The position numbers were made by a program, and so were the translations under genes. The notes below the pieces were generated by a model, which saw nothing but the letters and a program-made list of their open reading frames with translations, was not told where the DNA came from and did no database searches. 5,284 nucleotides of DNA from Planctomyces sp. Its GTDB lineage: Bacteria; Planctomycetota; Planctomycetia; Planctomycetales; Planctomycetaceae. Positions 1 through 5,284 of this stretch are shown piece after piece (position 1 is the first letter of the stretch; each line of letters starts with the position of its first letter). The stretch spans positions 1-5,284 of the forward strand of contig SYLK01000452.1 in NCBI GenBank assembly GCA_005809115.1, written 5' to 3'.

Positions 1-66
1 CGGCACTTGCTGTCCTTGCTGCTCGTCTCTCCGTTTCGCGGCTTTCTGCTGTTTCCTGAGACTCAT
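1..66 (-). CDS. N-terminal fragment of a divergent gene of unknown function, running off the left edge
   Basis: Read on the minus strand, an ATG at 66-64 opens a frame that stays open for 22 codons to the window edge. The product begins MSLRKQQKAAKRRDEQ and is followed by more Gln, a very polar Lys/Arg/Gln-rich N-terminus with no signal peptide. The start is well supported: AAAGGA (minus strand, 80-75) lies 8 bases ahead of the ATG, an in-frame TGA at 96-94 closes the frame upstream, and there is no other ATG, GTG or TTG between the two. The basic, glutamine-rich start could be a disordered or nucleic-acid-binding tail, but too little is visible to name a family. The gene is divergent from the TPR gene, with about 100 bases between the two start codons. 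Its ribosome binding site is part of an inverted repeat (67-119), so translation may be controlled by RNA folding. Confidence 0.6.
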   Translation of the reverse strand, partial: MSLRKQQKAAKRRDEQQGQQVP

Positions 67-119
67 GGCCAGATTCCTTTCTGACTGATTGGTTCAGTTG
101 GTGGTCAGGGAATCTGGCC
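67..119. repeat. Perfect 11-bp inverted repeat with inner stem, in the divergent intergenic region
   Basis: GGCCAGATTCC at 67-77 is exactly reverse-complemented by GGAATCTGGCC at 109-119. Inside it, CTGAC (81-85) pairs with GTCAG (104-108), leaving a 3-base bulge (78-80) on one side and an 18-base loop. A competing inner pair is ACTGA (84-88) with TCAGT (94-98). In the minus-strand transcript the 3' arm ends at the base before the AUG and contains part of the ribosome binding site, so the fold could hide it. The arm centres are 42 bp apart, close to four helical turns, so a two-site DNA operator is the alternative reading. No T-tract follows on the plus strand, which argues against an ordinary terminator. 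Confidence 0.65.
75..80 (-). promoter_or_regulatory. Ribosome binding site of the divergent left gene
   Basis: The minus strand reads AAAGGA here, with 8 bases (ATCTGGCC) between it and the ATG at 66-64. This decides the start of the left gene. The GGA part lies inside the 3' arm of the 11-bp inverted repeat, while the AAA would be unpaired in the fold. Confidence 0.6.
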
Positions 120-168
120 TATCTCATATTCCTCCAATTCTGAAAACCCCAGCTTTTCCGCATTCAAA

Positions 169-3100
169 ATGCTTCACAGCGTTGCCCGCCGGGAGCTGGA
201 AGCTGTCCGCCAGCGGGTGCCGGAAGACGACCGATTCCGCTGGTCGATCGACATCCGCATCGCGGACTGCCTGAGACAACTGCGGCAGACGGAGGAGGAG
301 CGGCGGGTGTTGCAGGCGGCTCTGCAGGGGCGGCAGCCGGATGCTTCCAACCACGCGCAACGCGTCCGGCTGGCGCTGCTGGAGGCTGCGGCGGGACGGG
401 TCGACGATTCCCTGAAGTACGTGACTGCCGGCAGCAGCCAGGTGGCCGAAGCCGCGGCGTATGCGGAACTGCTGCTGCTGCAGACAGCGCGCCTGGACGA
501 AACTGAGCGCCAGTGGAGTTCCGTGGAAGCAGCCATCGCACATCTCGAACAGCTCGATGCAGCCTCGCCGGCAGTCACTCTGCTCAGAGCCCGCATGCTG
601 TTCCAGCGGCGTGATTCCGAGGGCGCTCAGCGGCTGCTGGCCGACGCGCTTCGCACCTCACCGAACGAAGTGAACTACTGGACGGCGGCGGCTCAGCTGG
701 CACTGGCGCGGGGAGAGCGCGAGGCCGCCGGACAGCTGCTGGAAGCGGCGCAGCAGCAGCTCGGCGACCGGATCGAGCTTCGCATGACACGTCTGGCATG
801 GCTGACGCTGCGGGCCGGAGGACCGGATGCGGATGCGGTGCTGGCCTTGTCCGGCGATCTCACCGGATTCGCGGACGACGAACAATTTCACCTGCTGGAG
901 AAGCTGGCTGCTGCGCTGATGGGTTCTCAACGGCCGGATCTGGCGATCCAGCTGACCAGCCGCATGTGTGAGCTGCGACCGCGTGAGCTGGAGACCTGGC
1001 TGTCCCATCTGGAAGCCGCCACTTCGGCCCGACGCCTGGAGGAGGCCGAGACAGCGCTGCAGCGCATCCAGTCTCTGGAAGGTACGTCAGGCCCCTGGTG
1101 GATGCTGGGACGGGCAATCGTGGATCTGCTGCGAGCGGATGGCAGTCTGGCGCCGGAAGACCTGCGGAAGGTTGACCAGCTGCTGACAGGCGTCACGCAG
1201 CAGCGACCGGAATGGCCTCGCCCTCACCGTTACCTGGGACGGATTCAGGAGCTGGATGGTCGATTTGAGGACGCCATTCGCAGCTATTCCCGGGCCGTTG
1301 AACTGGGTGACCGGGACCCTCTGGTGTTGAGTCGCTATCTGGCGCTGCTCAACGAACTGGAGCAATCCGAGACGGCCGAGTCCGTAGCGCGTCAGCTGCT
1401 GCTGGAGCCGGAGAAGTTTCGTGATGTCCGCGAAATTCGCCTGGCGTCGCGACTGGCCTTCGATACGGGTCAGCGCGACAGAGCGCTGGAACTCGCGGAA
1501 CTCTGCATCCGGATCGAGGAGCAGAACCCGGCCAACCATCTCTGGAAGGCGGCCCTGCTGGATGCGCTGGGGAGACCGACGGTCGCAGAGCCGATTTATC
1601 GTGCCGTTGTGGCGCGATTTCCGGCCGACGGCCGCGGCTGGGTGGGACTCGCTCAGCACCTGGCAGCCTCCGGACAGAAATCCAGCGTCGGCGAGGTGTG
1701 TGACCAGGCCAGCAGCTCTCTGCAGGGTCCGGATCGGGATCTGTCGCTCGCGCTCTGCTGCGAACTGGCAGGACGCACGGTGGAGGCGGCCGGCTATTAC
1801 GGCGGAGCGCTCGAAGCGAGCCCCGACAATCTGGACCTGATTCGGGAAGTGGCGCGATTTCGCCGCCGCAGCGGTAATTTCGCCGTCGCCCGCAGCCTGT
1901 ATGAACGTTTACTGACCGTGCCGAATCTGCAGCCGCTGGCCAGAATGCAGATCCGCCGCGAACTCGCCTCGCAGCTCGCATCCGGTACCCGGCCGGCTTT
2001 GCCCGAGGGACTGAAACTGCTGGACCTGAATCTGGCCGAAAGACCGACGAAACAGGATCTGCTGCTCAAGAGCAGAATGCTGGCACTGAGTACCTCAGAC
2101 GCCGATGCCCGAACATCGCTGTCGATTCTGACAGACCTGGAAAAGAAGGCGCCCCTGACGGAAAACGATCAGTTGCTGCTGGCGCGGCTGTGCGATCGAC
2201 TGAAGCTGGAAGAGGACGCGAAAGGCCGCTGGCGACGGTTGTCCGAAACGGCGACATCGTCCGAGGTTCTCAGCAGCTGTGCGCTCAGAGAACTCTCACG
2301 GAATCAGATTCGATTTGCCGCCGCTACACTGGATCGGCTCAGATCCACTTCGCCGGGAGCTGACCAGGTGACGCTCCTGGGAGCCATGCTGGAGGGACAG
2401 CGAGGCAACGTGGCTGAAGCCATGAAACAACTGAGTTCCTGGGCCGAGGCGGCATCCTCGGGAGACGAAGCCGTTCGCCGGGCGACGGGAGTGCTGCAGG
2501 CGATCGCGACCGTTCAGGAGAACGTACGTGAGAAACGTGGGGAACTGGCAGCACAGCTCGCGGAGCAGACTCGCGCGTGGCTGGCCCAGTCCAGTGAGCG
2601 AGACCCGCGGCTGCAGATCCTGTTCATCGGGCTTCTGCTGCGCGAGGGTAATCCTGACGCGGCGTTCGATCGGGCGATGCAGGCCGCCGATGTGGTGCCT
2701 GCGGAACTTTCTCCGCTGCTCGCCCAGCTGAATCGGAGCGGCAGGCTGAGCGATCCGCAGAAAGCAGCGCTCGCGGAGTGGTTTCACAGGTCACAGGCTG
2801 AGCATCCGGACTCCATTCCGCTCCATCTGTCGGCCTCGGAGGTTTACGTGCAGCAGTCGGATTACGGACGGGCAGAAGCGACCTACCGGATTCTCATTGA
2901 GCGTGACGCCCGCAATCTGGTCGCGATCAATAATCTTTCCTGGCTGCTGGCAGCGAAGCTGGGGCGTGGTGCGGAGGCGGTGACGCTGGCGGAACAGGCG
3001 CGCTCCATCGGGGGCGCACTTCCGGCGGTTGTCGACACCCAGGTAACAGCGCTCATTGCCGCCGGACGCTTCGAGGACGCCATCCGGATTGGCACCGCGG

Positions 3101-3282
3101 AAGACAGTACTTCCCAGTTGCCGGAACTGCACTTTCATCTCGCGCTGGCTTACCGAGGCAAAGAGGACCGGGCCGGAGCGGCCGGACAACTGGAAACCGC
3201 TCGCAATAAAGGCTTCCTGGCGATGGACGAGACCGACAAAGCTCAGTACCAGGCGCTCGCTGCCTGGGTCAGCGGCAACTGA
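169..3282 (+). CDS. Large TPR (tetratricopeptide) repeat protein, 1037 aa
   Basis: This gene encodes a long helical-repeat protein that is probably a protein-protein interaction scaffold; no catalytic domain is visible. Alanine, leucine, arginine and glutamate dominate, and helix pairs run almost end to end. The clearest TPR units are residues 352-385 (PHRYLGRIQELDG then FEDAIRSYSRAVELG) and 884-917 (ending ATYRILIERDARN), followed by an NNLSWLLA motif from residue 921, which is typical of bacterial TPR proteins. Many middle repeats are degenerate. No signal peptide or membrane segment is visible, so as read it is cytoplasmic. The ATG at 169 is the first usable start after an in-frame TGA at 82-84, but it has no Shine-Dalgarno sequence and the protein begins directly in a charged helix. 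Many planctomycete proteins of this kind have an N-terminal membrane anchor, so an N-terminal loss or wrong start is possible. It ends 227 bases ahead of the transporter gene on the same strand. The family call is firm; the biological role is unknown. Confidence 0.88.
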   Translation: MLHSVARRELEAVRQRVPEDDRFRWSIDIRIADCLRQLRQTEEERRVLQAALQGRQPDASNHAQRVRLALLEAAAGRVDDSLKYVTAGSSQVAEAAAYAELLLLQTARLDETERQWSSVEAAIAHLEQLDAASPAVTLLRARMLFQRRDSEGAQRLLADALRTSPNEVNYWTAAAQLALARGEREAAGQLLEAAQQQLGDRIELRMTRLAWLTLRAGGPDADAVLALSGDLTGFADDEQFHLLEKLAAALMGSQRPDLAIQLTSRMCELRPRELETWLSHLEAATSARRLEEAETALQRIQSLEGTSGPWWMLGRAIVDLLRADGSLAPEDLRKVDQLLTGVTQQRPEWPRPHRYLGRIQELDGRFEDAIRSYSRAVELGDRDPLVLSRYLALLNELEQSETAESVARQLLLEPEKFRDVREIRLASRLAFDTGQRDRALELAELCIRIEEQNPANHLWKAALLDALGRPTVAEPIYRAVVARFPADGRGWVGLAQHLAASGQKSSVGEVCDQASSSLQGPDRDLSLALCCELAGRTVEAAGYYGGALEASPDNLDLIREVARFRRRSGNFAVARSLYERLLTVPNLQPLARMQIRRELASQLASGTRPALPEGLKLLDLNLAERPTKQDLLLKSRMLALSTSDADARTSLSILTDLEKKAPLTENDQLLLARLCDRLKLEEDAKGRWRRLSETATSSEVLSSCALRELSRNQIRFAAATLDRLRSTSPGADQVTLLGAMLEGQRGNVAEAMKQLSSWAEAASSGDEAVRRATGVLQAIATVQENVREKRGELAAQLAEQTRAWLAQSSERDPRLQILFIGLLLREGNPDAAFDRAMQAADVVPAELSPLLAQLNRSGRLSDPQKAALAEWFHRSQAEHPDSIPLHLSASEVYVQQSDYGRAEATYRILIERDARNLVAINNLSWLLAAKLGRGAEAVTLAEQARSIGGALPAVVDTQVTALIAAGRFEDAIRIGTAEDSTSQLPELHFHLALAYRGKEDRAGAAGQLETARNKGFLAMDETDKAQYQALAAWVSGN

Positions 3283-3509
3283 TCGGACGTCACTTCCCGG
3301 CTTCATCTCGCGTCCAGGCCGGAAACCGATTAGACTGTCACACCAGTACTGTCGCGGCAATGCAGCGGGGCTCCCTGGCTGCGCCGGCGGGAACGTCACG
3401 GAGTGACAGCCGGAGGTCTGCAGCCTGGTGCCCGGAGCAATGCTCGGCGTGCCATCCTGGCGGAAACGGTCCGGTGACAGACGGGCGGAGAGCAACTGGA
3501 GGCTGGTGC
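3283..3509 (+). other. 227-base gap between TPR and transporter genes, with small dyads and a possible promoter
   Basis: No gene is convincing here. Just after the TPR stop, TTCC(C)GGC (3294-3301) can pair with GCCGGAA (3318-3324) through a one-base bulge; there is no T-tract, so it is at best a weak terminator. TAGACT at 3331-3336 resembles a -10 box, but no good -35 box stands before it. GTCAC GGA GTGAC (3395-3407) is a perfect five-pair hairpin. An imperfect hairpin lies around 3427-3455, with GAGC/GCTC flanking AAT at its tip. The words GTCAC or GTGAC occur five times (from 3289, 3337, 3395, 3403 and 3474). The frame of the transporter is open back to an ATG at 3360, but that extension is Ser/Gly/Arg/Cys-rich and would put 50 odd residues before the first membrane helix, so I treat it as non-coding. 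Confidence 0.45.
3498..3502 (+). promoter_or_regulatory. Ribosome binding site that sets the transporter start
   Basis: GGAGG lies 7 bases ahead of the ATG at 3510. This favours 3510 over the in-frame ATG at 3360, which has no such site, and over the next ATG at 3516, whose spacing would be 13 bases. Confidence 0.8.
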
Positions 3510-5135
3510 ATGCCGATGATCCTGGCGCGTGTGCGTCTGGCGCTGATATATTCGCTGCTGCTGTTGCCGGTGATTCTGTTCGGCGCCTTCGGTGCCGTGA
3601 AATCCAGCAACAATTCTCCGCTGGACTGGGTTCGCCCGGATTTTCCCGCGCGGCAGAAGTACGATGCGTTTGTGGAGCAGTTTGGTCCGGGCGATGCCGT
3701 CATCGCCAGCTGGCCGGAGTGCACCTGGGACAATCCGCGGCGTGACCGCCTGGTGCGAGCATTTCGTGAATCGAAACTGTTCCGCAGCCCGGAAGGCACC
3801 CCGTATTTTGAGTCGATTGTCTGCGGTCGTGAGACGTTTCTGCGGATGACGCAGCCCGGTCACAAGACTGCGGCCGCCGAAACGCGCGGACGATCGACCT
3901 CAGGCCGCCTGATCGCGGGGACGGCGGCCGGTACCGTCCAGACCGTTTCCGATACAGCGGAACAGGACGGCACCACGGAAAACTCTGCCGGGGCATCCGT
4001 CGGACTCAGCATTCCTCCGGCCGTCGCGCTGAAACGGATGCGCGGGACACTGATTGGTCCGGACGGGCGCACGACGTGTGTGATTCTGAACTTCTCAGCC
4101 GAGGGACTGCTCAGACGCTCTGAAGTTGTGCGACTGATCCGCAGGTCGATCATGGTCGGATGTGACGTGGCGGAGGCTGACATCCATCTGGCTGGTCCGG
4201 TGATCGACGGGTATACGGTCGATGCCGCCAGCCAGCAGTCACTGGCTTCGTTTGTCGCTCCGTCGGCACTGGTGATACTGCTGGTCTGCTGGTTGTCGCT
4301 GAAATCGTTACGCGGAGCGCTGCTGGTATTTTCTGTGGCGGTTTTCTGTCAGGCGGCCACACTGGCCGTGATCTATTACAGCGGCGAAACGATGAGCGCT
4401 CTGCTGATCATCCTGCCGCCGCTGATTCAGGTGCTGGCGGTGGCGGGCGGAATTCACCTGATGAACTACTATTTCGATGCTCTCGAAGCCTGCGGCCCGC
4501 AGCAGGCGGCAATCGAGGCATTCCGCCGGGGCTGGCTGCCCTGTTCACTTTCGGCCGCCACCACGGCGATGGGAACGGCGTCGCTGATGGTGAGCGGACT
4601 GACGCCGATCCGCCTGTTTGGAGCTTTCGCGACTGCAGGAGTGATTCTGACCGCGATCGGCGTTCTGGTGGCCATCCCGTGCGGCCTGATGGTGTTCCCG
4701 GTCCGCCGCAGATCAGCGACCCGGCCGGGACCCATCGCGTCGCCTGGCGCAACGTCGCCGGGATCCGCCGGGCCGACCCTGCAGTCACGCGAAAGTCAGG
4801 CGATCCGCAGCCCGGATGAGCGGCAGGATCTGTGGAAATCACTGCGAAATCTGCTTCACGCACGCAATCCCGCGGCACTGGCCGTTACCGTGACGCTGAT
4901 GGTTCTGGCCTGTCTCGGTCTGCCGCACGTGCGTGCGTCTGTCCGCATCGAAACCCTGTTTCCCGCGGGCAGCCGGATTCTGGCCGACTATGAGTGGCTG
5001 GAAGCCCATCTGGGCCATCTGGTACCGATTGAGGTGGTGGTCCGATTTCATCGGAACTGCGAACTCGATCAATGTGAGCGGCTGGAATTCCTGCATCGGA
5101 TCGAGACGCAGCTGCAGGCCGTTCCGGCAGTCTAA
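3510..5135 (+). CDS. MMPL/RND-superfamily transporter-like protein, cut short by an in-frame TAA (541 aa)
   Basis: This is an inner-membrane protein of the RND/MMPL exporter type; the substrate is unknown, and relatives move lipids or hydrophobic compounds. The layout follows the first half of the family: TM1 at residues about 8-30, a large extracytoplasmic loop at 31-247 that starts with SSNNSPLDWV, TM2 about 248-264, TM3 269-290, TM4 295-317, TM5 343-362, TM6 366-396, a polar cytoplasmic linker about 397-452, and TM7 454-472. The start of the second loop then follows (VRIETLFPAGSRILADYEWL). TM4 reads ILPPLIQVLAVAGGIHLMNY and lacks the acidic residue used for proton relay in classic RND pumps. 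Residues about 118-166 of the first loop are low-complexity Ala/Thr/Gly/Ser. The start is set by GGAGG at 3498-3502. The frame stops at TAA (5133-5135) in the middle of the second loop, before TM8-12 could appear; the family normally has about twice the membrane helices. The downstream sequence continues in the same frame, so this is probably a broken gene or a sequence error. The superfamily call is firm; activity of the 541-residue product is doubtful. Confidence 0.88.
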   Translation: MPMILARVRLALIYSLLLLPVILFGAFGAVKSSNNSPLDWVRPDFPARQKYDAFVEQFGPGDAVIASWPECTWDNPRRDRLVRAFRESKLFRSPEGTPYFESIVCGRETFLRMTQPGHKTAAAETRGRSTSGRLIAGTAAGTVQTVSDTAEQDGTTENSAGASVGLSIPPAVALKRMRGTLIGPDGRTTCVILNFSAEGLLRRSEVVRLIRRSIMVGCDVAEADIHLAGPVIDGYTVDAASQQSLASFVAPSALVILLVCWLSLKSLRGALLVFSVAVFCQAATLAVIYYSGETMSALLIILPPLIQVLAVAGGIHLMNYYFDALEACGPQQAAIEAFRRGWLPCSLSAATTAMGTASLMVSGLTPIRLFGAFATAGVILTAIGVLVAIPCGLMVFPVRRRSATRPGPIASPGATSPGSAGPTLQSRESQAIRSPDERQDLWKSLRNLLHARNPAALAVTVTLMVLACLGLPHVRASVRIETLFPAGSRILADYEWLEAHLGHLVPIEVVVRFHRNCELDQCERLEFLHRIETQLQAVPAV

Positions 5136-5284
5136 GCGACGACATCGGCACTGACATTTTTCCCGCCTCAGCCGCCACTGAAGGGTCGCCACGAACGCGA
5201 GCGTCGCCTGATCCTGAGTCACGCCATCCAGACCGCTCGGCCGGCGTTCGTCGATCTGTCGGTGCTGCGAGCGAATCCACAGTC
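5136..5284 (+). pseudogene. In-frame continuation of the transporter after the TAA, running off the right edge
   Basis: Directly after the TAA the same frame has no further stop for 49 codons up to the window end. It reads ATTSALTFFPPQPPLKG, then a charged stretch (RHERERRLILSHAIQ), then ARPAFVDLSVLRANPQ. This is the sort of sequence expected for the second extracytoplasmic loop of the planctomycete MMPL/RND proteins: a T-x-SA-x-TF-x-P segment, a basic helix, then a segment ending in LR. The third codon position stays G/C-rich (34 of 49) and the second position is lowest, as in the gene before it. No ATG, and no GTG or TTG with a ribosome binding site, is seen in this frame, so it is unlikely to be a new gene starting here. 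An open frame of 49 codons at this GC content is not rare by chance, so the argument rests on sequence character as well as openness. Confidence 0.7.

Noticed and set aside
1..59. Plus-strand frame 3 (ALAVLAARLSVSRLSAVS then TGA) as the tail of an upstream gene
   Set aside because: The minus-strand frame over the same bases has an ATG, a well-spaced ribosome binding site and a typical polar N-terminus, so it is the better explanation.
67..130. Intrinsic terminator at the inverted repeat
   Set aside because: No T-tract follows on the plus strand, and on the minus strand the stem runs straight into a start codon.
475..775. CTG/CAG-rich runs as a microsatellite
   Set aside because: They are short, scattered and encode Leu and Gln in the TPR helices with the gene's usual codon choice.
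1087..1981. Two long minus-strand frames (190 and 210 codons) inside the TPR gene
   Set aside because: They overlap each other and the well-supported TPR frame, and are rich in Arg, Pro and Ser as expected for shadow frames.
2791..3495. 234-codon open frame on the minus strand overlapping the end of the TPR gene and the gap
   Set aside because: The protein has no recognisable domain or plausible composition, and the TPR frame explains the sequence. Long antisense frames are common in high-GC genes.
3360..3509. N-terminal extension of the transporter from the ATG at 3360, including a CSACH (CxxCH, haem-c-like) motif at about 3438-3452
   Set aside because: The stretch has no ribosome binding site at 3360, a composition unlike a protein domain, and would place 50 residues before TM1. 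GGAGG with 7-base spacing supports 3510. The CxxCH is most likely chance in a non-coding region.
5133..5135. Selenocysteine or pyrrolysine recoding at the in-frame stop
   Set aside because: The stop is TAA; selenocysteine uses TGA and pyrrolysine uses TAG. A point change from CAA is simpler.
4408..5280. Several minus-strand frames of 88-156 codons opposite the transporter
   Set aside because: They overlap each other and have Arg/Pro/Ser-rich shadow composition. The plus-strand frame has membrane helices and family motifs.

Overview
The window is about 60% GC and looks like chromosomal DNA of a planctomycete (class Planctomycetia, probably the Planctomycetaceae or a relative). I infer this from three things: a very large soluble TPR-repeat protein, an MMPL/RND-type membrane protein of the style common in that phylum (loop motif NNSPLDWV, TM4 motif GGIHLMNYY), and mixed use of Shine-Dalgarno and non-Shine-Dalgarno starts. 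Lineage assignment is from family memory, not from a search.

Layout. Positions 1-66 carry the first 22 codons of a minus-strand gene that leaves the window on the left; it has a well-placed ribosome binding site. Positions 67-168 are an AT-richer divergent intergenic region with a perfect 11-bp inverted repeat that would fold over that ribosome binding site. Positions 169-3282 (+) encode a 1037-residue TPR-repeat protein with no visible signal peptide. Positions 3283-3509 are a 227-base gap with small dyads and repeated GTCAC/GTGAC words. Positions 3510-5135 (+) encode the first 541 residues of an MMPL/RND transporter-like protein. That frame is cut by a TAA at 5133-5135, but it stays open to the end of the window and keeps the expected family sequence.

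How the parts fit. The TPR gene and the transporter gene are co-directional and may be expressed together, although the 227-base gap leaves room for a separate promoter or a leader. TPR solenoids are protein-binding scaffolds and RND/MMPL proteins export or move lipids and hydrophobic compounds; a functional link here is only positional. The left gene is divergent and appears to have its own translational control element.

Main points for a second look: the in-frame TAA that splits the transporter, the hairpin abutting the start codon of the left gene, a minimal start-Arg-stop reading frame just ahead of that hairpin, and the missing acidic residue in TM4 of the transporter. I see no CRISPR array, tRNA, rRNA, insertion sequence or recognisable defence system.
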